From assembly GCA_903848465.1 (NCBI GenBank), contig CAINGK010000187.1:1-64000 (forward strand): 64,000 nt of DNA, in the 5' to 3' direction. This stretch comes from an uncultured Verrucomicrobiota bacterium (GTDB taxonomy: Bacteria > Verrucomicrobiota > Verrucomicrobiia > Verrucomicrobiales > Verrucomicrobiaceae). The notes below the pieces were generated by a model that searched no databases, was not told the DNA's origin, and saw only the letters and a list, made by a program, of their open reading frames with translations. The first letter of the stretch is position 1; every line of letters starts with the position of its first letter. Both the position numbers and the translations under genes were made by a program. Positions 8,446 through 17,093 of the stretch are shown here, one piece after another.

Positions 8446-9045
8446 TCAAGGCGTATGCGCCGCAGCGCGAATCTCACGCAGTTGCTTCCAGATTTCCGCG
8501 TCGGTGGGCTGGGGAGAGATGAGCAGGATGACCTGCGTCTTTTGAATTTTGGACTGCGGACGCACGTCGATCTCTAGATTCAGTGTGATCTGGCGTCCGT
8601 CCGTAAAGGTGTCGATAAACGGCACCTTCGCCGAGAACTGGCCTGGCTTGTCGCGCGGTGTCACCTCGGCATTGAAGACTGACGGGTCTGGCTTCATGCC
8701 TTTACCACGGCCCACCATGGTGCTGAGGCCCTTGAAATACTTGTCGAAAAAGTTCTTCAGCTCCTTCACCTGAATCTCCGGAGTTCCGTCAATGCAGATC
8801 GAGAGCGCGTAGGTGAAATGCGTCGGCGATTTGGTGTCGAACATGCCAGGCGAAAAACGTGCTTCTTCATAACCGGTCCATGGGATGTCCGGCGCAAAGC
8901 CCGGCGGGATCGGCAGCCGCTCAAAACGCCAGTCCACAGGTCCCAGCAGCATGGTGGGTGTCGGTTGCGCACGCTGGGCGTGAGCGGAGTCAATGCTCAT
9001 GCACAAGATGGCGAAGAAAAGGAGTGCAGCAGCAGCAGTTTTCAT
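8446..9045 (-). CDS. Secreted protein of unknown function, 199 residues
   Basis: A signal peptide (MKTAAAALLFFAILCMSIDSAHA) begins at the ATG at 9045. The mature protein of about 176 residues has mixed alpha/beta character, with no Cys pair, metal motif or recognised domain. Segments such as WRFERLPIPPGFAPDIPWTG and ARFSPGMFD suggest recognition of a surface or ligand but are not diagnostic. It is the first gene of a minus-strand run with the ThuA-like gene, separated by a weak hairpin. Possibly periplasmic; function unknown. Confidence 0.75.
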   Translation of the reverse strand: MKTAAAALLFFAILCMSIDSAHAQRAQPTPTMLLGPVDWRFERLPIPPGFAPDIPWTGYEEARFSPGMFDTKSPTHFTYALSICIDGTPEIQVKELKNFFDKYFKGLSTMVGRGKGMKPDPSVFNAEVTPRDKPGQFSAKVPFIDTFTDGRQITLNLEIDVRPQSKIQKTQVILLISPQPTDAEIWKQLREIRAAAHTP

Positions 9046-9213
9046 GTTGGGCTGCGAAACGTGGCAGCTCGTGCCGACTTATCACCTCAGAAGTAGTCAA
9101 TCGAATCGGTTTGCGCTTGTTCCTTCAAATCCGTGAATGAATGGACCTTCCTCAAATCTTGGCGAGGTTAAAAAATTCGTGAAATAATCCCCGGGCTACC
9201 GCCTCTCACGAGC

Positions 9214-10146
9214 ATGAAGCCTGCCCTTTTTGCCTTTGCCCTTATGATGATTCCCCTGTCATGCACGGTCGCCTCCGCTCCGCAACCCGAGGAGGCTGGA
9301 AAGGTACACTGGGGTCGCATTTTGGAAACCGCACTGTCCTCCAGCGCCCAGACGGGGAAACCGGTGTTTGCCCTGTTTCAGGAAATCCCCGGCTGCGCGG
9401 GCTGCAAGCAGTTCGGCCATGATGTGATGTCCAACCCCCTGCTGGTCGAGGCGGTCGAGACGGAGTTCACTCCACTGCTCGTCCACAACAACAAGGGAGG
9501 CAGAGACGCGGAGGTGATGAAGCGTTTTGGTGAACCGGCGTGGAACTACCAAGTGGTGCGCTTTCTCAATTCAAACGGAGAAGACATCATTCCACGCAAA
9601 GACCAGGTGTGGGACACCGGCGGCATTGCAGAACGCATGATAGCTGCGCTCACGCAGGCAAAACGACCGGTGCCGGGATACATGACACTGCTGGCCGCTG
9701 AGCACTCGCCACGACTTAAGCAGGCCGTCTTTGCCATGTACTGCTTCTGGACCGGCGAGATGGAGCTGGGTAAGATCGACGGTGTGATCACCACCGAGGC
9801 CGGTATCATGGCCCGAGGCGAAGTGACGAAAGTAAGCTACGACCCCGCAGTGATTTCACTGCCGCAGTTGATCGCCGCTGCGGAGAAGGTGGAGTGTGCC
9901 AATGCCGTTTATGTGCCCTCATCTGATCTTGCCATCGTCAAGACCTCGCGGCTCAACGTGGGCACGATCTCTGGCTACCGCACGGCACCCGCGAGCGATC
10001 AGAAAAAACAACTCGGCGGCACTGCGGCGGAAAGGCTACTGCTCTCGCCAGCACAGGCCACGAAGGTGAATGCGTGGATTCGCAATGATACGCCGAAGGC
10101 ACTCGGCTTCCTCACTCCCTCGCAGCAGGCCCAACTCAAAAGATAA
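9214..10146 (+). CDS. Thioredoxin-like protein with MsrA-like C-terminal half
   Basis: 310 residues with a signal peptide (MKPALFAFALMMIPLSCTVA). Residues about 30-155 are thioredoxin-like with EIPGCAGCKQFG as the redox site, and the following pattern (VVRFLN, RPVPGY) resembles the VPGUxxT thioredoxin-like (seleno)protein families, here with Cys in place of selenocysteine. Residues about 168-230 resemble MsrA: YCFWTGEMELGKIDGV, then EVTKVSYDP and SLPQLI match MsrA GCFW...GV and EVVxVxYDP. It may therefore couple a disulfide/thiol centre to peptide-methionine sulfoxide or another thiol chemistry in the periplasm. The MsrA-like part is diverged, so activity is uncertain. It stands alone, converging with the SDR gene. 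Confidence 0.7.
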   Translation: MKPALFAFALMMIPLSCTVASAPQPEEAGKVHWGRILETALSSSAQTGKPVFALFQEIPGCAGCKQFGHDVMSNPLLVEAVETEFTPLLVHNNKGGRDAEVMKRFGEPAWNYQVVRFLNSNGEDIIPRKDQVWDTGGIAERMIAALTQAKRPVPGYMTLLAAEHSPRLKQAVFAMYCFWTGEMELGKIDGVITTEAGIMARGEVTKVSYDPAVISLPQLIAAAEKVECANAVYVPSSDLAIVKTSRLNVGTISGYRTAPASDQKKQLGGTAAERLLLSPAQATKVNAWIRNDTPKALGFLTPSQQAQLKR

Positions 10147-10155
10147 CTGCCGCCG

Positions 10156-10842
10156 TCACCAAGGGATCACCGTACGGTCTTTGATGAACTTCCCGCGCAA
10201 TGTGTGCGGTGCATCCAGCGCGAGCCAGGTGAGTGTGTCTGCGCCTTCTTCAGGGGTGCGTGGTGCCTCGCTGCCACCCATCTCGGTGCGGCACCAGCCG
10301 GGGCACATGCTGTTGACCATCACCTCCGGCAGTGCGGCGGTGAGTTGTTGCGTGAGCATGTTGAGTGCTGTCTTGCTGATGCAGTATGCGGGCGCCCAGG
10401 CCTGCGGCTCGCCATCTAGCTGCCCGGCCCCACTGGAGACATTGATGATGCGTGGCGTGGCGGATTTGGCGAGCAGCGGCGCAAACGCTTGCGAGACTCG
10501 GAGCGTGCCGACGACATTCGTGTTCAGTGTCTCCAGCAACACCTCGGGCTTAAGGTCGAGCAGGCTCTGGTAGTGGTCCAGCAGGATGGCAGAGTTGTTG
10601 GCCAGTACATCCAGTCGGCCAAACTGCTGCTCAATCTGCTTCACTGTAGCCTGCACGCTCGCTTGGTCTGTGATGTCGAGTGCCACACCCACTGCACCAC
10701 TGCCCACCCGTGCAGCGGCCTCGGAGGCCCTGGTGCCATCACGACTGGCGATGATGACTTGTGTGCTACGGGCGGCCAGTTGCTTTGCAGCCGCGAAGCC
10801 AATGCCACGCGTGGCTCCAGTGATGAGTATAACAGGATTCAT
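10156..10842 (-). CDS. Short-chain dehydrogenase/reductase (SDR)
   Basis: 228 residues, cytoplasmic. The NAD(P)-binding TGATRGIG is at residues 8-15 and the Tyr-Lys pair in YCISK. The usual NNAG is NNSA, which still fits SDR variants. The classical Ser is in INVSSGAG and a PGWCRTEMGG segment follows. The substrate is not predictable. It is the last gene of a minus-strand set (DsrE-like, PNPOx-like, DUF1348, SDR) divergent from a LysR regulator, 25 bp after the DUF1348 stop, so it probably belongs to that operon. Confidence 0.9.
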   Translation of the reverse strand: MNPVILITGATRGIGFAAAKQLAARSTQVIIASRDGTRASEAAARVGSGAVGVALDITDQASVQATVKQIEQQFGRLDVLANNSAILLDHYQSLLDLKPEVLLETLNTNVVGTLRVSQAFAPLLAKSATPRIINVSSGAGQLDGEPQAWAPAYCISKTALNMLTQQLTAALPEVMVNSMCPGWCRTEMGGSEAPRTPEEGADTLTWLALDAPHTLRGKFIKDRTVIPW

Positions 10843-10867
10843 AGAGAGAGGTCGAGGTCACGAACCC

Positions 10868-11293
10868 TCAGGACCGCTCCCAGCGAAACTTACGCTCCTC
10901 CTCGCGGATCGGTTGATCGTTGATGCTGGCATAGCGTTTGGCCATGTAGCCATTCTCATCAAACTCCCAGTTCTCATTGCCATGGCTGCGCCACCATTGA
11001 CCGGCGACGTCATGCCACTCGTATTCAAAGCGCACGGCGATGCGGTTGCCCGTGAAAGCCCAGAGCGTTTTCTTGAGGCGATAGTCCTGCTCCCTGACCC
11101 ATTTCTTTTTCAGAAACTCGACAACCTCGGCACGGCCGTTGAGAAAAACATCGCGGTTGCGCCATTCGGTGTCGGGTGTGTAGGCCAGCGACACACGCTC
11201 GGGGTCGCGGCTGTTCCAGGCGTCTTCGGCGGCCTGGATTTTCTTGATCGCCGTTTCTTCCGTGAAAGGAGGCAGGGGTGGGCGTGGGTTCAT
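10868..11293 (-). CDS. DUF1348 / NTF2-like (SnoaL-fold) protein
   Basis: 141 residues. The sequence shows the DUF1348 pattern: [59 protein letters not shown] and [12 protein letters not shown]. These proteins have a nuclear-transport-factor-2-like cone fold; function is unknown, with a binding or enzyme role for small molecules proposed. The ATG at 11291-11293 overlaps the TGA of the PNPOx-like gene by 4 bp (ATGA), so they are translationally coupled. It belongs to the LysR-divergent operon. Confidence 0.88.
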   Translation of the reverse strand: MNPRPPLPPFTEETAIKKIQAAEDAWNSRDPERVSLAYTPDTEWRNRDVFLNGRAEVVEFLKKKWVREQDYRLKKTLWAFTGNRIAVRFEYEWHDVAGQWWRSHGNENWEFDENGYMAKRYASINDQPIREEERKFRWERS

Positions 11294-11895
11294 GGTGTGT
11301 GGAGTTTGAGCTGGGATTCGAGTTCGGCAATGCGAGCCTTCAGTGGCGCGACGGCGTCCTGTACCTCGGCAGCAGTGAAACGCGGTGTGATGAATTTGGG
11401 GCAGTTCCAGTCGTAGGACAAAACGTCGATGACAAAGATGCGCTCGACCTTGGCCGCATGACCTCCGGGCGGGGCGATTTTTGCAACAAGATCGGGATGC
11501 TCGCGTGCATCCAACACCTTGGCGTGGCCGAGAATCTTCAGCCGCTCCCGCGCCGGGTAGTCCATGAGGAAAAGATTCACCCGATCGTTCTTCGCGAGGC
11601 TGCCGACGCTGATCATCTGGCGGTTGCCCCCATGATCGGCGAACATCAGCTCGTTCGGTCCGGTGACGCGCAGAAAGCCCTTTGCCCCGCCGCGATGCTG
11701 AAGATACGGCCAGCCATTTTCCGTGATGGTGGCCATGTAAAACGAATCGCGCTCGGCGATGAACGCCGCCTCTGCTGCAGTGAGCGCATCACGCTCAGGC
11801 GTGGAGTCAAAGACGGGATACGTCCGCCCATAGTAATGTCGCTCCGCCTCGAACACGGCAGGCGTGAGCACGGTATGCATGAATCGGTCGGCCAT
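11290..11895 (-). CDS. Pyridoxamine 5'-phosphate oxidase-like (FMN split-barrel) protein
   Basis: 201 residues from the ATG at 11895; the track's extension beyond it is an antiphase run through the DsrE-like gene. The split-barrel signature is visible: [26 protein letters not shown], then [30 protein letters not shown], then [10 protein letters not shown]. This family binds FMN or related flavin and includes PNPOx-like oxidoreductases without proven substrates. The C-terminal helix ([15 protein letters not shown]) is a short coiled coil. It overlaps DUF1348 by 4 bp and follows the DsrE-like gene by 28 bp. Confidence 0.85.
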   Translation of the reverse strand: MADRFMHTVLTPAVFEAERHYYGRTYPVFDSTPERDALTAAEAAFIAERDSFYMATITENGWPYLQHRGGAKGFLRVTGPNELMFADHGGNRQMISVGSLAKNDRVNLFLMDYPARERLKILGHAKVLDAREHPDLVAKIAPPGGHAAKVERIFVIDVLSYDWNCPKFITPRFTAAEVQDAVAPLKARIAELESQLKLHTP

Positions 11896-11923
11896 AATCG
11901 AGGTGGAGCGAGGGGTTGCTGTT

Positions 11924-12295
11924 TTAGAATACGAGTGTCTGCCAGCCTTCGGCCAAGTAACGGCGGATGCTCGCCAGTCCGGGAGTCCCGGCCAGTGCAT
12001 GATCTTTGATCCCCGGCAGACCGCAGGCTTCGACTTCCTTCGTCGCACCAAAAACAGCGGAGCAGCCGCAGGACGCACCAGTGATGACCGGACGCACCGC
12101 ATTGTAGAGCCCATGGGCCGGATGTGTGGGCTTCGAGAATTCGGCAGGCCAGCGCACTCCAGTTCCGGCGAATACGACATTGACCTCGTCGTCCTTGTCT
12201 TGGGATTCCGCAGCGAGTGCGAGTGCGTTGAAGGCGCGGCCAAGGGCTTCTTCGCCGTTTTTAGGATCGGAGGTGATGATGATTGCGAGTTTCAT
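11924..12295 (-). CDS. DsrE-like small protein
   Basis: 123 residues from the ATG at 12295; the track start at 12319 is a TTG. The sequence MKLAIIITSDPKNGEEALGRAFNALALAA followed by VNVVFAGTGVRW and a Cys-rich ITGASCGCSAVFGAT fits the DsrE/DsrF-like fold (sulfur-relay-like or related proteins). The paired Cys residues CGC and a later AC hint at thiol or sulfur chemistry. It is the first gene of the minus-strand operon with PNPOx-like, DUF1348 and SDR genes, and is divergent from the LysR gene, which probably controls it. Confidence 0.75.
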   Translation of the reverse strand: MKLAIIITSDPKNGEEALGRAFNALALAAESQDKDDEVNVVFAGTGVRWPAEFSKPTHPAHGLYNAVRPVITGASCGCSAVFGATKEVEACGLPGIKDHALAGTPGLASIRRYLAEGWQTLVF

Positions 12296-12366
12296 GGGAG
12301 GGTGTGTTTGGGTTGACAAGCTCTTTGGTGAGCGAGTGGAGAGTGCGCCAGACGTGGACTTGCGGG

Positions 12367-12397
12367 TAATGCCGGTTCACTGTTGCCGTTATGCCGG
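12367..12397. promoter_or_regulatory. Possible LysR operator: direct repeat with 22-bp period
   Basis: TAATGCCGG (12367) and TTATGCCGG (12389) are spaced 22 bp, two helical turns, in the DsrE/LysR intergenic region. Such a phasing suits a LysR-type tetramer. The second copy includes the ATG at 12391 given by the ORF track, which is one reason to prefer the LysR start at 12418. This is a weak signal from one short repeat. Confidence 0.25.
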
Positions 12398-12417
12398 ATG
12401 AGCATATCCTCGGCGGC

Positions 12418-13311
12418 ATGATGGACCGCATTCGAGCCCTGCTCACCGTGATCGAAGAAGGCAGCGTCAACCGCGCTGCAGTGCGGCTGCGCATCACCCA
12501 GCCTGCGCTGAGCCGTCAGATGCAGGCCCTGGAGCATGAAATCGGCGGCAAGTTGCTGGAGCGCGAGCCAAGCGGTGTGAAGCCCACCGGCCTTGGTCAT
12601 GCCTTGGTGAAGGCCATGCGCCCGCTGGTTGGCAGCTATGATGCAGCATTGGCTGAGCTGCGCCGTCAGGCTCGCGGCGAGCGCTCCGAGTTGCGCGTGG
12701 GTTATTTGCTTTCGGCTGCACAGAGCATGCTCACCCCGGCTTTGGCAAAGCTGCGCAAGTCACAGCCGGAGGTGAAGCTGAAACTGCACGACATGTCTCC
12801 TCGCGAGCAGATCGACGGCCTGCGTGCGGGGGAGCTTGATCTCGCTCTCATCGGCCAGGAGGGCGTGGCGGCGGCGCGAGAATTTCACAGCGTCAAGCTT
12901 TGTTCACTCCGTGTCTGTGCGGCGGTGGCCGATGGTGACTCGATTGCGGTACGAAAAAGCATCGCACTTAAAGAGCTGAAGGGCCGTGATTTCATCGGCG
13001 TGGATGAAGACCAGGTGCCTGGGCGCAATCGCTGGGTTGTTGCTCTGTGCAAATCGGCCGGGTTCAAGCCGCGCTTCGCAGTCATCGTGGACGGCATCAC
13101 CAACGTGCTTTCGCAGGTCGTCTCCGAGTCAGGCGTGACCCTGCTACCAGCCTACTTTGAAAAACTGCAGCATCCCGGCGTGACCTTTGTGCCGGTCAGC
13201 GATGAAACCGCCCGCTGGGACTTCATCGTTCTCTGGCAAAAAGGCCGCGCCTCCACCGCCACACGCGCCCTGGTCGATGCGCTGAAGCAAGTCGCGATGA
13301 CGCTGCGTTGA
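12418..13311 (+). CDS. LysR-family transcriptional regulator
   Basis: 297 residues from the ATG at 12418; the track uses the ATG at 12391, nine codons upstream, which is also possible. The shorter start gives MMDRIRALLTVIEEGSVNRA, the usual distance from the start to the HTH in LysR proteins. The winged HTH (AAVRLRITQPALSRQMQALE) spans about residues 20-40; the effector domain follows with LRVGYLLSAAQSMLTPAL. It diverges from a four-gene minus-strand operon (DsrE-like, PNPOx-like, DUF1348, SDR), the standard layout for a LysR regulator and its target. The inducer is unknown. Confidence 0.9.
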   Translation: MMDRIRALLTVIEEGSVNRAAVRLRITQPALSRQMQALEHEIGGKLLEREPSGVKPTGLGHALVKAMRPLVGSYDAALAELRRQARGERSELRVGYLLSAAQSMLTPALAKLRKSQPEVKLKLHDMSPREQIDGLRAGELDLALIGQEGVAAAREFHSVKLCSLRVCAAVADGDSIAVRKSIALKELKGRDFIGVDEDQVPGRNRWVVALCKSAGFKPRFAVIVDGITNVLSQVVSESGVTLLPAYFEKLQHPGVTFVPVSDETARWDFIVLWQKGRASTATRALVDALKQVAMTLR

Positions 13312-13321
13312 TCAACGCAGC
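13302..13321. repeat. 20-bp perfect palindrome spanning two convergent stop codons
   Basis: GCTGCGTTGATCAACGCAGC reads the same on both strands and contains the TGA of the LysR gene and the TGA of the GH25-like gene. Both proteins end in Leu-Arg, so coding constraint explains part of it. It may act as a shared hairpin between the convergent transcripts, but there is no U-run. Confidence 0.6.
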
Positions 13322-14193
13322 CGCAGGCCATGCTGCTGCCAGAACGAATTCAGCGCGGCATGCGAGCCGTTGAACACATTGCGCTCCACGGGACGGTCAA
13401 GATTGCCGAAGTAGAGGCTGTTACGGTTCAGGCCGTGATTGTAAACCTTCGGCTGTGAGCGGCCATGCGCCCATTCCACGCCACCGTATTGCCACAGTGT
13501 CCAGTTTGACCAGACCTGATATTGGTGGAGCAGGCCGTGCGGATTGACCGGTGCGGGATAATCCGGCCCCGCACCACCATCGTGGGAATACAGCGCCAGC
13601 CAGTAAGGCATGCGGCGCAGCTTGGCTTTCGTGGCCGGGTCCGCGCTACTGAGGAGCCGCTTCATGTGCGTGCTGTTTTCCAGATACGCCACCGGCACCA
13701 CGCCTGTGCGTGATTCCACGCGGTCGATGAAACGCAGGATGTCGGAGAGCCGCGAGTGCGCATCAAAGTCGGCGCACAGCAGCAGCGCCGGTGCATTCCA
13801 GGCCCGGCCACGCGCCAGCGAGTGTGCTCTTGCGCTGAATTGATCCGCCTGCGCCACGGCATCCACATGGTTTTGCAGACGATAATAAATCCCTGGCAGC
13901 ATCCCGGCACGATCCGCAGCCGCGAGGAAGTTCCCGCATTTTTCATCCAGATTTCCGCCCTTGCCCGCCCGAGCGATCAAGCCGCTGGCCCCGTTCGCAC
14001 GTAGAGCAGACACATCATGCTCCGAGTAGCCCTGCCCCGCGCGCTGCTTCTCCTTCGGATCATAAGCCGAGACATTGATGATCTGCGGCAGGCCCCAGGA
14101 TGAAGGCTGCGGACTTGTGGGCACGCCGCCGGGTTGGGGAGTGGTACATTGAACCAAAACAAGTGGGAGCAGCAGCAGAACAAGGGGTTTCAT
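13312..14193 (-). CDS. GH25-like lysozyme-family lipoprotein
   Basis: 293 residues. A lipoprotein signal peptide ends with the lipobox LVQC (Cys16). The mature part has the GH25 (Chalaropsis-type lysozyme) TIM-barrel layout: INVSAYDPKEK, ASGLIARAGKGGNLDEKCGNFLAAADRAGMLPGIYY, LLCADFDAH, VVPVAYLENSTHMKRLL, YWLALYS, and LHQYQVWSNWTLWQYGG near the end. The acidic residues DFD sit where the catalytic DxE pair usually lies; the exact match is imperfect, so activity on peptidoglycan is probable but not assured. It is likely anchored to the outer or inner membrane facing the periplasm. Confidence 0.72.
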   Translation of the reverse strand: MKPLVLLLLPLVLVQCTTPQPGGVPTSPQPSSWGLPQIINVSAYDPKEKQRAGQGYSEHDVSALRANGASGLIARAGKGGNLDEKCGNFLAAADRAGMLPGIYYRLQNHVDAVAQADQFSARAHSLARGRAWNAPALLLCADFDAHSRLSDILRFIDRVESRTGVVPVAYLENSTHMKRLLSSADPATKAKLRRMPYWLALYSHDGGAGPDYPAPVNPHGLLHQYQVWSNWTLWQYGGVEWAHGRSQPKVYNHGLNRNSLYFGNLDRPVERNVFNGSHAALNSFWQQHGLRLR

Positions 14194-14361
14194 CAGTGGG
14201 CAAACTCACTTCTACAGCTAACCTGCGCAAGGAGACGTTTTCTTCCGCGACATAGAGCTTGCATGCTGCTTTGAAATGCTGAGCAAATAGGGTGACTTTC
14301 CACACCTAAAGGCATTGCGTTGAAAGAGTGTCTTCTTGGCTTCGTCCTCACACTCCTGACC

Positions 14362-15873
14362 ATGAAACTCGCCCTGACCTTTCTCTTTGTCCTGACCCTG
14401 CATGCCTTCGCGGATCTCGCGGGCGGCAGGCCGAACATCATTCTCATCATGACGGATGATCAGGGTTACGGACAGATGGGCTGCGTGGGCCATCCATGGC
14501 TGAAGACGCCGAATCTGGATGCGCTTCATTCCAAGAGCCTGCGCTTCACCCGCTTCCTCGTCAGCCCCACCTGCTCGCCCACCCGCAGCGCCATCATGAC
14601 GGGCCGGCCCGATCTGAAGAACGGCATCACGCACACCATTCTGGAGCGCGAGCGCATGACGCTGAAAGCGACCATCCTGCCGCAGGTGCTCAAAACTGTG
14701 GGCTATACCTCCGGCATTTTTGGCAAATGGCACCTCGGTGATGAAGAAGCGTATCAGCCGAACAAGCGCGGTTTTGACGAAGCCTTCATCCACGGCGCAG
14801 GCGGCATTGGGCAGGCCTATCCCTGTTCCTGTGCGGATGCGCCAGACAACACTTACATGGACCCCGTCATCCGTCACAACGGCAGCTTTGTGAAGACGCA
14901 CGGCTTCTGCACGGATGTCTTCTTCACCGCCGCACTCGGCTGGATGAAGCAGCAGAAGGACAGCGGCAAACCGTTCTTCACCTACCTCACCCCCAATGCG
15001 CCGCACGGGCCGTACATCGCGCCGGAGAAGAATGCGAAGCACTTCACCGATCTCGGCTTTGGCAAAGAGCAGGCCGGGTTCTACGGCATGATCGAAAACA
15101 TCGACGAGAACATGGGCCGCCTCGCAGAGAAGCTGAAGGAATGGGACTTGTACAAAAACACCGTCGTCATCTTCATGTCTGACAATGGCACCGCCGGTGG
15201 CGCCCCCGGCACTGCGGGCAAGGACGTCGCACCCGGCTATCCGTTCTTCAACGGCGATCAGGTCGGCATGAAAGCCTCCACGGATGAAGGCGGCGTGCGT
15301 GTGCCGTTCTTCATCCGCTGGGATGGACATATCAATGCGGGCCGTGACATCAGCACCATCGCCGCGCACATCGATCTGCTGCCCACCTTTGCCGCGCTGG
15401 CCGGGGCGGAACTGCCGAAGAAGCAGGTCGATGGCCGCAGCCTGCTGCCGCTGATCGAAGGCAAGGCTGACAAGTGGGAGGATCGCTACCTCTTCACTCA
15501 TGTAGCCCGCTGGTCCACGGGCACGGAGCCAGACACGCAGGAATTTCTCAACTACGGCGTGCGCAACCAGCGCTTCCGTTTCGTCGGTCCGCGTGCTGGC
15601 GGCAATCCGAAGAAAAAACAAGCCACCGCACAGCCCAGCAAAGGCGCGCTCTACGACCTCGAAGCTGATCCATATCAGAAGACCGATGTCAGCGGCGATT
15701 ACCCCGAAGTGGTGCAGAAAATGAACGCCGCCTATGACAGCTACTGGAAGGAAGCACGTCCGCTCATGGTGAATGAAACCGCGCCCATGTCTCCCACAAA
15801 GCCCTACTGGGAGGTTTACGAAAAGCAGCTCAAGTCAGGCGGCATCCCCGACTGGACACCGCCCTCGCTATGA
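14362..15873 (+). CDS. Secreted S1-type sulfatase (arylsulfatase A-like)
   Basis: 503 residues. The track start at 14320 is a TTG; the ATG at 14362 directly precedes a signal peptide (MKLALTFLFVLTLHAFADLA). PNIILIMTDDQGYGQMG carries the metal-binding DD; the formylglycine site is CSPTR (Cys71) followed by SAIMTGR. GKWHLGD and a late MSDNGT second metal site are present. It stands apart from the main sulfatase block and converges with the NnrS gene. The upstream region lacks the motif shared by the three minus-strand sulfatase genes. Substrate unknown. Confidence 0.92.
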   Translation: MKLALTFLFVLTLHAFADLAGGRPNIILIMTDDQGYGQMGCVGHPWLKTPNLDALHSKSLRFTRFLVSPTCSPTRSAIMTGRPDLKNGITHTILERERMTLKATILPQVLKTVGYTSGIFGKWHLGDEEAYQPNKRGFDEAFIHGAGGIGQAYPCSCADAPDNTYMDPVIRHNGSFVKTHGFCTDVFFTAALGWMKQQKDSGKPFFTYLTPNAPHGPYIAPEKNAKHFTDLGFGKEQAGFYGMIENIDENMGRLAEKLKEWDLYKNTVVIFMSDNGTAGGAPGTAGKDVAPGYPFFNGDQVGMKASTDEGGVRVPFFIRWDGHINAGRDISTIAAHIDLLPTFAALAGAELPKKQVDGRSLLPLIEGKADKWEDRYLFTHVARWSTGTEPDTQEFLNYGVRNQRFRFVGPRAGGNPKKKQATAQPSKGALYDLEADPYQKTDVSGDYPEVVQKMNAAYDSYWKEARPLMVNETAPMSPTKPYWEVYEKQLKSGGIPDWTPPSL

Positions 15874-15893
15874 GTGCCGCTCACAGTCTCACA

Positions 15894-17093
15894 TTAAACA
15901 TCTTCCCGCTTCACGAAGCGCCTGCGGTGCCACAGCAGCCAGAATAGCGCCAGCAGCGCCCACGTCAGTGCGGCGTAAATGTGATGGGACACCGTCGTGG
16001 AAGGCACCCAGGCGGGCGTGGCGCGGGTGATAGCGGCAAGGACACCGAGAAAGATGAGGAAACGCACCCACTTGCTTTTCACAAAAAAGCCGTCGAGGTC
16101 GCCGCTGTGGCCAAACAGCACCCGGCTGCCGACAATGAGCATCAGCATGCCGAAACCGCCGATGTAGAGCAGGTGCTCCACGCTGACATGCTGTGCGTAG
16201 AAGAATCCGGCAAGCGCTAGACCGAGCCAGCCGAGGATCAGCGCCCAAAACAAGCCCGTGGTGAGTGAGCCGCTCTGCGCCGTCTGCCAGCGTACCTCCA
16301 TGAGCAAATAGGCCGCTGCTACAAGTACACGCAGCGCATAGCCCGGGATGACCTGCGCGTAGGCTTCGAGAAAGAAGCTGCCGACCAGCAGAGCAGCGGC
16401 AATGACGGAACGCACCAGTGTCACACGGCTCTGCGCTGCGGTTTTGGGATCGCCAAAATCACCGCCGAGCATGCGCGGAAACACAAACGCGCCGATGCCC
16501 AGCACCGGCGGCAGCAGCAGGCCCTGATAAAGCAGTAGATTCGCGAGGCGGAGGCGCTGCGGATCGAGCAGGATTGCCGACGAGAGCAGCAACGCCGCTC
16601 CCGAAATGCCGCAGATCAGACCGGTGAGCGCGAGGAGCAATTGCGGTGGGGGCACCTCCTTGCGGAACTTCACCACACGAATCAGCAAACACAGTAGCAA
16701 CGAACCGAGCAGCGCGATGAAAAACATATCACCCCAGGCCAGATGCAGCGTGAGGTGAGATATGCCGCAAGCCTGATGCAGAGCGAAGAGCCAGAGCAAT
16801 TCCACCGGAGTGAGCTTCGGAGCCGTGGCCATGCGCGGCCCAGCGGTGCCGAGAAATCCGACGACAAACGCCGCACCGAAGGCCTCGATCATGATCCGTG
16901 CGTGGACGAAGTTCGGATAAAAGCCAAGCTGCTGCGCATAATACAGCGGCCACAACGTCACGCCGATGATGCTCCACACCGCACCGCTGAAAAAGAACAC
17001 TCGATACGGCTCTGCCGCGAGCCAGCGCAGTCCATCACGGCGCGTCCCAGATGCGCGGTGTTTTTTGTGTTTACAGGCGGGGAACTGGCTCAT
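15894..17093 (-). CDS. NnrS family membrane protein
   Basis: 399 residues with about 12 hydrophobic helices. NnrS-family features include YRVFFFSGAVWSIIGVTLW at the start, FVVGFLGTAGPRM, a His-bearing HQACGISHLTLHLAW helix, FPRMLGGDF, and HVSVEHLLYIGGFGMLMLIVGSRVLFGHSG. NnrS is a haem/copper membrane protein linked to denitrification and protection from nitric oxide. The ATG at 17091-17093 overlaps the TGA of the upstream group III haemoglobin gene (ATGA), so the two are coupled and probably act in one NO-related response. Confidence 0.9.
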   Translation of the reverse strand: MSQFPACKHKKHRASGTRRDGLRWLAAEPYRVFFFSGAVWSIIGVTLWPLYYAQQLGFYPNFVHARIMIEAFGAAFVVGFLGTAGPRMATAPKLTPVELLWLFALHQACGISHLTLHLAWGDMFFIALLGSLLLCLLIRVVKFRKEVPPPQLLLALTGLICGISGAALLLSSAILLDPQRLRLANLLLYQGLLLPPVLGIGAFVFPRMLGGDFGDPKTAAQSRVTLVRSVIAAALLVGSFFLEAYAQVIPGYALRVLVAAAYLLMEVRWQTAQSGSLTTGLFWALILGWLGLALAGFFYAQHVSVEHLLYIGGFGMLMLIVGSRVLFGHSGDLDGFFVKSKWVRFLIFLGVLAAITRATPAWVPSTTVSHHIYAALTWALLALFWLLWHRRRFVKREDV

